Below, in pieces: positions 22,971-36,700 of a stretch of 64,000 nucleotides of DNA. The notes under the pieces were generated by a model, which was not told the DNA's origin, did not search any database, and saw only the letters and a list, made by a program, of their open reading frames with translations. Origin of the DNA: Strix aluco (lineage: Eukaryota; Chordata; Aves; Strigiformes; Strigidae); NCBI RefSeq assembly GCF_031877795.1, contig NC_133935.1, positions 75,844,303-75,908,302 on the forward strand. Reading direction: 5' to 3'. Within the stretch, counting starts at the first letter, position 1; the number at the start of each line of letters is the position of its first letter. A program made the position numbers and the translations under genes.

Positions 22971-25900
22971 ATTGCTCTTAAAAATCCTGATTTCCTTTAC
23001 CCAGTGACATAGTAAAAGATAACTTTATAGAGATGACTACTGAGCTGCAGTGATAGGATGTGGCCAATGGGAAATCCAATGTCAGAGCTCTTTCTCTGAT
23101 GGAAGAACTGCTGCAGACATGCAGCAGTGTTGATCATGTGTAAAGTCCTTAACCAAGAGATACGGTGCTGGAGCAATTCCTTTCCCTGTTCTTCCTTTGA
23201 TCCTGGTCTTGAAGGGTCTGTGAGTGTCTTTGTACCTCCTTGCTACCTTGTTTGTGCTGTCACCCTATGCAGGATATTCCATGTTTTGCTGTGCCCTAAA
23301 AATGGGTTCCTCCCATCTTTTGAGGTCACATTCCTTTTGGGCCCACTAATTGGTAATTTGTGCTTTGTGTTTGTGACCTTGGGACCCCAGTGTCATCGTG
23401 TTCCTGTAATGCATCTTTTAAGGAGTTCCTCTGCTCTCATCCTACATCTGTGCTTTCAGAGGTCCTTGCTATACAGTATAGACTTATCCATTGATTACCG
23501 ATTCCCAGTATTGATTAAGGCTATGTGTCCTTTGAGTTCTTGGCAACGACACAGTAGTTGTCATGCTGGAAGAAATGGGAAAACTCAAAGAAGTCTGCTT
23601 CAGAGTGGAAAACTAATTAAAAAGACATTACATAATGAGCACACAGAGAAGAAATTACAAATCTTCTTGGCTGAAAAGTCTTATTCTTGTGAAACTGATC
23701 CCAGTTGGTGTTAGGCTGACCAGAGACCAGGCAGATACTAGCCTGGGGGAGGATATTTCATCTCTGCCAAAGACTCAGAGTTTGACTGTTGGTTTTTTTT
23801 AATAACTTGATTTTTTCCATACTATTTTTATAAACTTATGTAGTTGTAGTTTTGTTTACTGTTTGTGGATTATATCCATTGGGTTACTGTAGGTCAGTCT
23901 CTGTAACTGTGTTGCTGTGATTTGAGTTCTTACGACTTGGTAGTTTCTTCTGTGTCAGTTTTATTCTGTTTTCATGCCTTGATTCCATTAGACATCATAA
24001 AATATCGGGTAGTCCCCTAAGGTTACATACTTACAAGGTAATTTACAATATTTTTTAAAATGGTGCAATATTAGCTAATTATAAGAATTCTATGACTGTG
24101 TGTATTATTTATGACTTAATGAACAAATCTGTTTCCTCTTAAAGTATTATGTTTTTTATTACACTGGTGAATCACTTTTCTATTGAAAGACCTTAGTAGC
24201 AAATATGATGTTTGTGTTTTCTACTAATGTTTACTGCTAAAGCTCAGAATATTAACAGTGGGTTATAGAGTCTATTTTCTCTTGTGTACAGATACTTCTG
24301 TATACAAAGTAGAAGAGCTTTAGCAGGGCCATGCCAGCATGGCTGGCATAGCCTACATGCCAGTGGCATGGTCCCAAGCAGCCTGGCAGCAAGCCTGCTC
24401 TGGGCTGGAGTTGCCACAGATATCACACGTTGGACTTGCCCTTTCCCAGCAGTGAGGCTGCAAGGAAGAGTCAGCACCAGCAGCAGAGCTGCCTGCTTCT
24501 CTTTGCTTCGGACGCATGTGTATGTGGGTACACGTGCTCTGTGTTCAAGGGCACAGAGAAATGTCAGTGGCAGCCCACTTTGACTTTCTCCCCCTTCCCC
24601 ATAGAGCAGCTCTCACCATTCCTGTATCCCATAAAAGCTGGCCATGGATGGCTTTTCAACATAAAAAGGTTATCTCTAACTACAAGAAAAGGGAGTAAGA
24701 GATGTCATTAAAATGAGCAGGTCAATTCATACTTCATATTTCACATGCTACAACTACCTTTTGCTTTTTTATCTATTACTTCAATACAATCTTTTATAAA
24801 AAAGATGTAATAGTTCCTTACATAGTCCCTCAGGCTATGCTGGCTGAGGTTCCTGTGCTTGGTAGCTTGATGTGAGAGTAATTGCTACTGTTGTATAGCA
24901 ACAGCTCATACCACCCTGCTTTGACTCGTGGGGCCCATTTATTCCAGCTGAGCCTGAAATGTTTACATGGCCAGTCCTGGATCAGAGGTCCTCAACCACT
25001 TTTCTATGTTGGCTAGCTCACCAGGAGGCAATCCAGATCTGGATGTTGAAAATCAGCATCTGATTCTCCAGCGTAGTTATCCCCAGGCTAACCTGCTCTT
25101 GGGCTGATGGTGGCAGAGCTGTATGCTGCTGTGCACCTTATTTGCTGTGTCCTCCTGGTGTGAGGAAAATACCTGAAATGAATGGGGAAATCAGGCGGGA
25201 GTTGTCACTAGGTTCGTCCATCATTTACTCCCCTTGGACTTCAGCAGCTGCACAAGCAATGGGGACTGATGGGTCCTGCAGAGCAGAGCATGGGCACCTA
25301 AGTGGGAAGGTCTGACAAAGAGCAGAGAGCTCTGGTGACATCCAGGCCCATGCGCCTTGTCACCTCCAGTCCCGTTGCTGGGGTGCTTGCTGACATTTGC
25401 TGTAGCTAATGAAGCTCAGGGTTGCTAGTGCTTATAAGTGGGGCTGAAATATGAATAATTTCTATGTAATTTGCAAAACACTTTAACAATCAGTCTTAAA
25501 AACACTAGCTATCAAACCTTTTGAATTTATTTCAAAGACATTTAGTCTGGGAAGGAGCTGCTAATCAAAGAACATAATGGACCTATAAAACTCTGAAGTA
25601 GAGACCTACTTGTTAACCTCAGGGGTCTGAAGGTATGGAGGGGATCAATTCAGGCTGTATTTGCATTTGTATGCCAGCATGAAAAACGTTCAATAGAGAG
25701 AGAACGGGATGAGAGATGAGAGCAGGGAACTGAGCAGAAGCTGCTCGAGGAGTCTTCCCACAGAGAGTGAGGTTTCTGATCCTCCAGAGATGCTTTATGA
25801 GCAGAGCCTGGGGCTGGGCTCTTTCAGTTTTGTTAAAGGTGAAACCTATCTTGTATTGGGATGTGAAGTCAGGGCAGAAGCATTGCTGAAGCTGCCCTCT

Positions 25901-28900
25901 CTCAGGAAGAGTGTCTCACTATAAATCAGTATGGCAAATGAATAAGCAGGTTAAGGGGTTGTATGCCCCCAAACAGGGTTTCAGAATAAACTGTTGTGGT
26001 TAGGGAAAGAGCTTTTGCTCCTTGACACAGGGCTAGTTTAGGGACTTACACTGCTGGGTGCTAGTTGTTGGGAGGTGTCACAATGTAGGACTTTGTGCCA
26101 CGTGCCCGGGGATACAGAGCTGTTTGTGCAGCCCCACAGCCCCGAATTGTGACATCTCAGCTAGATGCCACACAGGATGGCTCTTCATGCTCCTGGGAGC
26201 AGGGGGGATGCTGTGGTGCTGGTGTGCATGTCAGATGGGAAGGTGCCTCCAAAAAGCTTTGTGGCTTGCTGCAGCCTCCATGGCACGGTGGCACTCGGGG
26301 CACGTCTCTACCAAACAACCACCCCAAAAAGCTGTGCAGTACCAGCAATATGGGAGACAGGAGTCATTCAGGAGGAGGCACGTGCTTGTATTCATCTTTC
26401 CTAGAGTGATATAAAAGAGTAATCAATCGGCATTGTTTGTGATGTTCGAGGTTTGAGAGGCACTCTGAAATATTCTGTACTAACATATTACAGTGCTCCG
26501 TATTGCCTGCTGGGCTTATTTTTTAAAAGCTTCTGAAGTGAATGAAGTGCTAATTGGAATAGGTGTTTTGTACATGGTGAGCTTTGTGGACTATGCAGGG
26601 AAAGGTCTGATTTTCTTCCTGCATTAAATAAGTACCTGAATGTAGCTCTTTGTACTTGCTGGTTTAGAGACAGGGTGAACAATTTTCTGGTTTATGGACT
26701 GCAATTCTTTAAATACTTTAGTTAAAGCTCTTGGCATAGTTTTAAACCACTTTGGGAAAGTACAAACACCACAATTCATTAATTTCATACATATGTATGG
26801 ATAGAAACTTCAGCACCATGGGCAGCCCTGCCACCTGGTGATGGCAGAAGAGGGTGTTTTGGACTGGTTTGGTGGCCTGTTGTTTTTCACTACTTTTAGG
26901 CAAAGGGCAATCCAGGAAGCAAAACTTAAATTTTTTGTAGCATGTTAGAAAAGCAGTGTAAAAATATACTTTCTTGCTGTCCCCCAAACTTGGACTGCTT
27001 TGTTGCAATGTTTGTCATGTTAGATAGGTCATCTTTTTTAGTTTTTAAACTTGAAGAAGTTGAAAATAGAGCAGGTCAGCAAGTGGCCACATCACATAAA
27101 GCCCTATCACTCCTCTTTCTCCCTGCAACATTTCTTGCTTATTTTTTCAGTTTAAATATCTTCTACCTTTAAAACACTTACAACAGTTCATCTGTGGAAG
27201 AATGATAGCTTTCTGGATCCATCTGCATCCCTATGTGGGTTTTTTTCTGAGAGGTACAGCCATCCATCTCAGACACGGATATTTGGGAAGTTCCCGCGTG
27301 GGAGTGCTCCAGGCCCCTGTGTGTGAAAGTGATAGTGCATATTTGTGCACTGGTGTTCCCCCAACTGTTTAAAAGAGATATATTTGTACCTTGTAAGCAA
27401 AACCCTCCTTAACAATTAATTGAACTGGCAGAACGACTTATTGCCATAGAGGCACTAAAGGCAGGAAAGGACAGAACATAATTTTTAGATTGGCTATAAT
27501 TCAGAGGTATTGCTTATGTTACTGCGTCTTGACAATATATTTTAAAAAATTGCTCTACACTTAGGTGCCAGCTATGGAAATAAATGTGTGATCACGTCAT
27601 TGCTGTTAGAAATACCGAGAAAAATATTCTGGGACCCTGAAGGCTGAACTGAGCATGCCTGCGCTGGCTTCAGGAGGGTGATGGTCTACGCAGAGCTTAT
27701 GGGTACTTTTCCGGGCAGTGGAGAGAGGCTGTTGCTCCAAGGGAGAGGCCAGTCGTGGGTGCTGAGCAGGGGACCTGTGGGCTGTCTAGTGAGCAGCTTG
27801 AGGCATAGGTGATGTTTGAGTGCTGGCCCCTCCTGAAGCACAGCTGTTTCTGTCCAGATGGTGCCCTGGATTTTCCTTTGGGAGTAATGGCTAATTAAAA
27901 AGGCTTACTGTTTTGATGACAGCTGTGAAGGTAAAGGTGATGTTCAGCTCTGACATGATAGATGGAGAAACAGCCTTAGGAGTCCTTGAGTCTAATAGAC
28001 ATGGGGGTGGGAGGCCTGCGTGATACAGCCATGGAAATTCTCTCCAAGTCCTCTATTAGTCATGCGAGTAAGCAGCCTGCCTTGACTCTGTGGCCTTTTT
28101 AGCAACAATTACAGAAAATATCCTAGGCGTCAAGGGGACAAAAAAGGAAAAGAACTCTTTTGGAGACTTACAGAAGTGAACTGTGAAGTAAATCCCTAAT
28201 GAGATCAGTCATCCCTGGGCAAGTCCAAAGCCTTCTCTAACTTTGAGCTCCATGGCAGTGTACCAGGAAACTTTTCCCATTCACACCAAAGCTTCTCTCT
28301 AAGCAAGGAGAAACATGGAGGGCGACATCCTCATTAGCTGAGGTGTGCTCTTCCACTTATGCCTCTGTGGTTTTGGCCCTGGGTTTCTGCTGCAGCAGTG
28401 ATATACAAAAAGAGGACAGTGTCTAAGACAGATATGTGCCTGCAGATTTGCCTGTCCTTGTCTTTGTAAAATGAATTTGGAGACTTCCAGTAGAGATCAT
28501 AGCATGTTGAAGACGCAAAACCTGGCTTGAATGCTTGGATAATTATCAGTACAGACATTTAACTATAATAGCATTGAAGAAAAAACATTATTTGCACTTG
28601 TAAAGGGAGTTACTGGCTGCATGTAGCGTTAGTATATCTAATCAGTAACTGCTGCTTGTTTCTGAAGGCCAAGGCAGATGATCTGGGCTGGGCTTCAATA
28701 CAAGGTGTTAGGTATGTCTGTATGTTTATATGACACCCAGGAGTATGTTAATGACTTGTCTAGTGTGAATAACTGGTCATGACACCTTTCAGCAGAGGTG
28801 TCTAATGTGGAGCTGCTGAGACATGTAAGGTAGAGGTTGAGAGTGGCGAATGATGTCAGATGGTGAGAGAGGGCCAGAAGGAAAGAGGAAAAAATAGGAA

Positions 28901-30790
28901 GACAAAGTTCTGAGGGATAGAAGGGGAAAATAGAGAACAGGAGATTCAATCCACTGAAAGACAGCAGCACTTATCTCAGAGGTAGGATTAAAAATAAGCA
29001 GTGGGGAGCTGAGGGCACCTGGAATGTAGAGGAGGCTAAGCATGAGATGTTCATAATCAGCAGAGGTGGTGCAAATCAGAGTGAAGCCAATCTTTGATGG
29101 AGATGAAAAATTCTTGGCAATGGTGCTTGGCTGAACATTCAGATGGGAGACAAAAAATACCAGGGAAGAAATGGGGCCATGCTTGAACTTCTGCATCTAT
29201 TCCTAGCAGACAGCTGTCCACACTGGTGCTGAATTGTTGGCAGTCCTATCACTGAGGCCATGGAGTAGGTAGATATACAGGCTACAAATGTCCCTCCTGT
29301 TTAGGGGAGAGTAGCGTAGTGAAACCAGTGCAGCCTGTGCTCTGTTGTACCTAAATGAAGAGTGCTGTCAGTCCAGCATCTTTCTGGAAGAAAAAATGGC
29401 ATCTTTGGTGAGATTTTGTGGGAGATGTTAATTTTTCTAGCTTTTTTGTTAAACTTGTTTGAAAATCTGCTCTTCCAGGCTCTGCAGTTTGTGTGGACTT
29501 CCTAAAGCTACTGAGCAGAGAAATACCTGGAGAGAGAGAAAGCCCCAGAGCCAACATTTGCCACTGATTAAGAAAAGGGCTACACCAACATCTGCCTACA
29601 AGGTTTTACCAAAATCCCTCCCCAAATGTGCATTGTTGATCACATGCAGGCAAGCTTACTGATACTGACGTACTGGAGTTTGGAGCAGAGAATCTGCATC
29701 AGAATAAACATCCAATTTCCTTTGTTATTGCATAGGTATGAACAAGTAGATAAAAACGGGTCATAAGAATGCCAATGCAATGCAAATGCTGTACTACTAT
29801 GTTTAAAAGAGAAAGGACATGCTATTAACAGAAAAAGTTAGACTGGGTGAGGATACACTGCTTCAGCACACTTCCCTGTGATACCTCTGGGTCTGAATCA
29901 GGCCCATACTCAGATTTCCAACAATGAAAATGGTGGCTACTTAAAGAGCAGCAAATATTTTTTGCGTATTAAAGATGCTTCAAATTTGTTATGTGTTTAT
30001 TGTAATGAAAAATGATGTTATTAGTTCAGCTGGTTGAAAATTTTTACGTGGAACATTAATCTTCTGAAAAACAAGCTCTGCAGAAACTGACTCATGGGGT
30101 ATGAAGGCAAATTATTATTGCTTGAAGAAAATTATATTTTAAAGGAAAAAGGAAATATTTATTTTAAAAACCATCATATTTGTGTGAAAAATATTGGTGG
30201 TTTTCCAGCCATCACATCTTACAGTGCCTACAGTCTGTAAACTGGTGATTTATTTTGCCTAACTAAAGGTAAGGAGCATTTTTCTGTTCTGTTTGGCAGA
30301 GCATGGATTAGGCTTCAGAAGAGGCTGTCTGGTTACCATTATTTTTACTCTTATGATGTTTTCTGAGACACTGTATCTGTAAAGTAAACGGGAAATCAAA
30401 TTATGCCCCCTTCACTCAGCTTGTAAACAAACCTTTCTAGGGTTAGTTAGAGCTGCCAGATGCCTTTTGTATATATGGTGTGTGCTCAGAAGTGCTGGGA
30501 GTCTGGCCACCCCAGTCCTGTGTCTCCTGGGACTGGAAGGAGACTAAGAGATTTCTCTGCATCTGTGTAGCCTTATACACCTTAACTTGTCTATATGGAA
30601 ATTGTTTGGTCACCTACATGTGTATTCATAAATTGTACCCCTCTTTGGAATAAGAAATCAAAATGGAGCATTCTCTATTTTTATAATGCAGTAGGTAATT
30701 AATTCTACTCATATGCATGTAAAGGATTATTTCTTGGTGTAACACTGAAGCCTGTCATTCAAAATTAACACAGACTATGTACAACTGAAA

Positions 30791-32999
30791 AAAAAAAAGA
30801 TTTTTGGATATATATTTTATTTGACAGTGGTTTAGAATATCATACAGTAAACAAGATTTCTGTAAAAGTTAATTTATCCATAGTGGTGCGTTTCATAAAA
30901 ATAGTTGCTCACTTACAGCCTTTCTGTGACTATTAATACATGGAATTATATTTATAGAGATAGAGCTGTACAGGGTAAATTCACAGCTAACACTACACAG
31001 AAATATTATTTGGAATGGGGTTTAGATGATGTGCTGTCTTCACAGGTTATCGATTACAGCCGCATAAAGCAATTACTGCACAAGGAGTAGCTGTGAACTG
31101 TGCAAATTAGAGTTTATGCAAGCATAATCTCAACTGTTTTTCAGATTTCATTGTTTGCTTTCTTTATACATAAAAATAAGATACTGGGACGTGCATCTAC
31201 ACTACAGAAGCATTGTCCAAAATCAGATTCAATAAATTAATGGCAAATTATACTGGATTCTAGTTCAGGGGATAAAGATTTTTTTTCATTAAATAAGAGT
31301 TTTGTAAACAGCTACATGGACTTGTGCTTTTTTAGAAATTATAAATGGATTTTTATTTCTAAAAAAATTGTTTGAAAGCTGCAAAATCCTTGACTTGAGG
31401 CTTTTCAAATAATTGGACAGGAAGAAACATGCCTATAAATTTCTCAGTCCAGTGCAATGTTTGAGACATACAGTAATGTGCTAATTTCTTGGAACAAAGC
31501 CAATCTCAATCTAATTTTTCAGCAGAGCATGTGAGGAACTAAGATTCTTAGAGAACAATAATTTTTAAATACGAATTTTTGACAGTATTAAGCTTTATGT
31601 TTTGGGTTTTTTTTTTTTTTTTAATTACCAATGTATTATTGCCCAGGATTTTGTTTTAATTTTGACAGACAAATAAGCATATGCACACTTACACAGACAC
31701 ATACGCATCTTTTTGAAACAAGATAATGACTGATTGACTGAACTCGGAGTTATTTCCTGTGAAGGCAGACTGGAATGTTTACCTGGCACTTAAGGCTTGA
31801 AATTCAAAACAGACAAGCAAGAAAGATAAAACAAAAAAAGACCAAAAAAAAAAAAAATGGAGGTAGGGAAGAAATGATAAAATGGAAACCATCTTAAAAA
31901 TGGAAATATATCGAATTTACTGAATGAGGACACTGACAACTGTATTTCAGAAACCAGTCTAATTATTGTTAACGTGTGCCTGAAAGGCACCTGCTCTGCC
32001 AGACTGAGGGGATGAAAGGTGAGAGTGTCCTAGCTAAATGTAGATGGGTATGAAACATAGCACTGTTGATAAGTGAAGCTCTCGTTTTCTGCAGGAGGGA
32101 AAGGCCTTTCCTTAAGGAAACTGCAGCTTTTTCTCTGTAGCACTCTTCCTTTCATAGCAAGGGCCTTGCAGATGTCTGGGTTTTGAGCCTGACCAATTGG
32201 TTTGTGTGCTACCTTGCAGTATTTGGGGAACCTGTAATAAATCGCTTTTAAGAATAATTTGCAAATACAACTCCACCCTAACTCCTTTCCAATGTACAGA
32301 AACATGGTTTGTTCACAAAAATGGCAGTAGAAATGGTATCACAGAAACTAATCCACTGGATTCCCCGCTCCTCCCGTAGCTCCCCGTGAACTATGCTACA
32401 GGGTACCATGTGGACTATCCCAAAGTGTTAACAGTGGAGATGTGTCATGGGTGTACAGTTCCGAACGATGCTTCAAAGAAACCCTTTAACCCCTGTCTAG
32501 ATATGTTGAGAACAATTTATTTACAACATTTTAGCTCCATGAAAAGATCCTCTCTCGGTTTCAGCTTGCTCCGTGCAGTTTTATTTAAGGCGATGTTCCA
32601 GTTTGTGATTGCTCTAACTTGTTCCAGTTTCTTGATATAAAGTTTGAATGAAATCCAAGTCCTTCATGCAGTGGGAAAAAAATGCTAAAGCTACACTGCA
32701 CTATCCTTCTCTGATGTACTGTCCTTCATATTGTTTTGGTTTCTTCCATAGCTGCCAAAGTCCCTAAAATGGAACTGGGACTTTAGGGTCGATTTTAAAT
32801 CTCCGTGTTGACTATATGCTTTTGAACTTATTAGATACTGTGCACATTGTCATGGAATTACACACTAATGTTTTCATTCCTCAATGCTTTGTGTATATGT
32901 GTGATAGTTAAAATAAATTAAAACAAACCAATGTGAGACAAAAACTAAGAAGAATGTTCTGTGTCAGTTTGAGACAGTTAGAGGGCAACAGTCCCTTGC
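30791..32999 (-). other. MAGI2: Probable MAGI2 3' UTR
   Basis: Noncoding sequence downstream of the MAGI2 stop on the - strand. Minus-strand AATAAA hexamers (TTTATT on +) lie at 32580-32585, 32516-32521, 31352-31357 and 30816-30821. These would give 3' UTRs of about 0.45, 0.5, 1.7 and 2.2 kb. Mammalian MAGI2 has a 3' UTR of roughly 2 kb as I recall, favouring the last, which is followed on the - strand by a T-rich and TG-containing stretch. The boundary is an inference. Confidence 0.4.
30816..30821 (-). terminator. MAGI2: Candidate distal MAGI2 polyadenylation signal
   Basis: Minus-strand AATAAA about 2.18 kb past the MAGI2 stop, followed by a long T run and then TTGTACATAGTCTGTGTT. It is chosen over the proximal signals at 32580 and 32516 only because of the expected 3' UTR length. 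Confidence 0.33.
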
Positions 33000-33799
33000 T
33001 TATCTGCTCATGGCAGAAGTACCAGACTTCAGGACGCTAGGTAGCTTATCTGAGCCAGGGATTTTCCATGGCCCCGGAGAGACCGTTGCCTTTCGAACTG
33101 TGGTGTTGGTGCTGCGAGTGCTAATGGAGTGGAGATGTCCCTTCCTGGGGAACTCACTGGGTTTCCCATCAGGGTCCCTCTGGCTGTGGTCCGTATCACT
33201 TCCAGGTGAGCTGCAGCGGTTGCTACTGTACGTCTTGGTAGCACCTGTATCAAGCTTGACATGGTCAGATGCTGCAGCTGACTTCTTCTCGCTGATATTT
33301 GCGGATTTGTGATCTTCTTTTTTGCTAAGAGATCCTCCTCTCTTGCTTTCTGGCTTCCTCAGCCTCCCAAACTGTTCATCACTGGTTCCAGCACACACGT
33401 GCTCTCTCGCGCCAGCCTCGATCATAATGCTGTGTCCCACCACTTTGCTTTCTGAGGTGGGCCTGCCACCATCAGTGGTCTTATTTTTGCCTTCTGAATA
33501 TCCTTTCCAAGAAGCCTCTTCATGCTTTGACCTGCCTACCTTTTTAGGACTTGCTGACCTTTCTCTTTGTTCTCCTAACCTTTTCTTTTTGTGACCATTC
33601 ACTGAAAGCTCCTTTGGTTTCCTTACATCGTGTTCCCTCTTGATATCCCATGTTGGCTCTGGGCTTATCTGGTGAGAAGGGTCAGAGGGTGGGGCTATGT
33701 GTGATGAAGATAATGGTGAGATTATGTCGTCGAGGGAAAGAGCTACTTCCGACAGACCTGGGGAGGTGGCAGAGGGAGCACTCCAGGAGTTTGGTTCGT
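33000..33799 (-). CDS. MAGI2: MAGI2 terminal exon: C-terminal tail
   Basis: This exon encodes the last 266 residues of MAGI2 (S-SCAM). The acceptor is GTTGTTACAACAG|AC, with the AG at 33801-33800. The first two bases join the single base left by the upstream exon to make an Asp codon (phase 1), and the TAA is at 33002-33000. The peptide begins DEPNSWS and contains PSDPSHQISPEPTWDIKRE, KPKELSVNG and GEQRERSASP. It ends GPWKIPGSDKLPSVLK followed by SGTSAMSR. I recognise these segments from vertebrate MAGI2. The tail is rich in Ser, Lys and Arg, looks disordered, and follows the last PDZ domain. MAGI2 scaffolds receptors, PTEN and adhesion proteins at synapses and podocyte slit diaphragms. The open frame extends 34 codons upstream into intron, but that part is not exonic. 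Confidence 0.93.
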
Positions 33800-36700
33800 C
33801 TGTTGTAACAACAAAGAGAAGGGAGTTAAGGGAGTATTCAGCAGCACAAAGCACGTATTGCATAGGCATATGTATTCTGAGCAACATCAACACCCAAACC
33901 ACATAGCAGACTTAAACTCCTCTGTCTTAGGTCAGGTGAAAGTCCCAGGGGAGTCGATGAAGAGAAAAACAAAAATAATCTCCCCACCCCCCACAAAAAA
34001 AGAAAAAAGTCCAGGAGAAGCAAGAACCACAGGGCTGGTAACTGCAAATATTGGAAAACTCAGTCTTTTTTCATACAGATTCTGCTTTCTTCCACCTACT
34101 TTAAATTATTATTAAAATAATAAAGGCACGTGCTCATGAAATCAAATTGCCTCTTTTGTAGCTATATAATGGATTTCTTAGCTGGGCAATATCAGTGCTG
34201 TCTCTGAGGACAAATGAGAAGGACTTTCTGCCATCTATTAAACATGTCCCTACAAGCATATAATAATTGACAAGAATTTGTAGCTCAGATAAGGTCATCA
34301 TTGAATTCTGTCTCATATTTTTTCTAAACAGATATAATATTGCAGTGTTTATGGCCCCACAATTCTTACAGGGTACTTACAAACCTCTGCCTTTATATCA
34401 TAACGTCAGCCACTGAGTCTCTTGGCTGTGCATTTTGAATTTCTCCTGGTTACTTAGACTCAAGACAATATGGTTAGATAGTGCAGATCCTGTTTAATTT
34501 AGCTAAACAGGTATCTCCTTTGCTGAATCATGATGATCCATTGGTATAAACCAGAATACTCTGAAATGCCTTTCGCTTGCATACATGATCCTCATTTCTT
34601 TTGATTAACATTCTGGCAGACAACAAATCCATCATGACTAATGACAGCACGACTCCTATTCTTACCCATCCACATAGAGGTTAGAGAAATCACTGAACTT
34701 GGCTAATGTCATTCCCTATTTAGCACCATTGCCTGACTCTGAACAGTATGAGCAATAATCTGTCAGAGATGAAGGACTATCTCAGGAATCCATGGAAACA
34801 AGGTGGAACTCATGGCAAGAGCTGCATATTTCAGGAGGGAGAAAATGTAGCCTTCTAGCTGAAAAACAAGCATGGACTTCTGCAGGTCAGGACTAGTATC
34901 TCTCAATGATATCAGCTGTCCTTTAAAAAGATACAGATTTTATTTCTTGCAGTGTTACGGCTCCTTTCAAATTATCATGAAGATGCACATCATCTCGAAA
35001 AATGAAATGGGTTTTACTGCCCAGCCTGGGATCTGCAGCTTGCTTGCCTGAGACGGCACTTTAAAGTTAATATCTGGATTGAGTGATTGCTGTCTTGCAG
35101 ATAAAAATAGGAGAGACAATAGTGAGGTGGGTGACGTAAAGGGAGGGAGCAGCGCGGTTAGCTAAGGAGCTATTTATTTTCCCAGATGGTGTTTGTCATA
35201 TGCTTTTGCATAATGAGCATATGTGTGGAGAGGATTAGCATTTGAGAGGGGTAGAAAGTACAAGTTCTGTGTAAGACAAATAAACTGAGCTGGGAATCTA
35301 AATGGGCTGAAGGTCTCAACTGATTCTTTTTTTTTAAAATCACACTTTCTTACCCTCCAGTTAAGGCTGAGTAATGTACCATCTGCTCCTTGCTTGGCAC
35401 TTGAGCAAGAAAAAATAAAAGGAAGGCTCATGCATGTGGAGTGATCAGCTCTTAGGAGCTTGCCTACAAAAATCGTCTATTTCAATGGGCTTGTTCTTTA
35501 CCTCTGCTCTTCAGTGCTGTCCCCCTGGTAGAGTACCACGGGCTGTGCCAGATGGGGGAGGCACAGACCCCATCCTAGCTCTTTTTAGATCTGAAATCCA
35601 GGGGATCCCAATTTGGTTAACAACTGAATCAGGGACCATGCATGGGGTCCAAGTCACTTTGCCTGGTTCTCTAAAACTATTCTGGGACTCTGCCGAGCAG
35701 CATGAAGCTGCCTCTGTGCACCAGTGAGGTACCTGAGCTATCACTAAACAAACCACTTTGGGCCTTAGAAAATTAAGTTTGTGCTTTTTACAGCATTGTC
35801 ACACCTCACTAGGGTAGAGGTGGTGCCGAGCGTTGGTCTGACCAACATATTTGACTTAACTACAGCATTCTTTCCCAGTTGTCTGCAAGATGATGTTCTT
35901 CACTGAGTGTCAGTGAAGAGCGGTGGGCCATTACCAGATCTTGTGCAAGGCTCTGAGAGCATATGAAGTTACACAAATAGCTTGTTACTTTGGGAAGTAT
36001 CAGCTGCACACCAATAAAAACATCAAATGGCCTGGAGCAGCAAGATGCTTTCAGGTAACAAGATTGCCTCTGTGCAAAATATGCCACTATGCTCAAATCA
36101 GCTGTCTCTCATCCAGGAGGACAAACCAGGTGTCCACCATTCAAACCTAAAGTCGTAAACAACTTTCTTTCATGGCTCCTCTGAGGCACGAAGGGCAATA
36201 TTATACCAGTTATTTGTGGGACACTCAGGGGAGGAGTCCTGGGGGTGAGTGGCCTGCTGTTTTATACCCTAGAGATGAGAGAACTGATTTATTAATGGAC
36301 TGTCTCCCTAGACACTTTTCATTTTTTTTTCTATTTTCTTTTTTGAAGGGGAGGGAAAAACCACCAAATGTTGCAGTGAGAAATCATAAGCGGCTTAGGA
36401 CCTACTTCAACAAGAGTGAAGCAATGTATTTGTTATATGTAATGATATATAAATATAGATATCTATAAACTAGGACATGCAATATTACATGCACTACTGG
36501 ATTTATGCCTCTTTCCCAGAAAACCCTAAGAAAAAGACAACTTGGCCAACTAAGCAAGAAGACTTGTAGTCAGGTCTTAAAGGGAAGTTTGGCTGTAGGA
36601 GAACCCCAGGTGGACCACTGGCTGCAGTTTGTTTAAAATACTGTGCTTGGCCTATTTGCTGGGGAGGCACCTATATAGGCCGTATTTCAGGTGGCTGGGG

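Larger units (their letters stand above)
16277..30790. other. Intergenic block, no gene recognised
   Basis: About 14.5 kb between the CR1 cluster and the probable MAGI2 3' UTR. It holds short AC microsatellites near 18541 and 22953, slightly GC-richer patches near 17700-17900, 24300-24600 and 26100-26350, and many short open frames. The longest frame, 195 codons at 23127-23714 +, has no recognisable domain. I see no RNA gene, splice-linked exon pair or named repeat. Confidence 0.5.

Noticed and set aside
28695-29196. Ser/Leu/Pro-rich minus-strand frames of 91 and 135 codons
   Set aside because: They come from purine-rich + strand sequence and show no recognisable domain or conserved motif.
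33010-33594. Plus-strand open frames opposite the MAGI2 exon
   Set aside because: They are antisense shadows of a long coding exon.
33800-33902. The 34-codon upstream extension of the MAGI2 terminal-exon frame
   Set aside because: It precedes a good acceptor (GTTGTTACAACAG) and does not resemble MAGI2. It is intronic.
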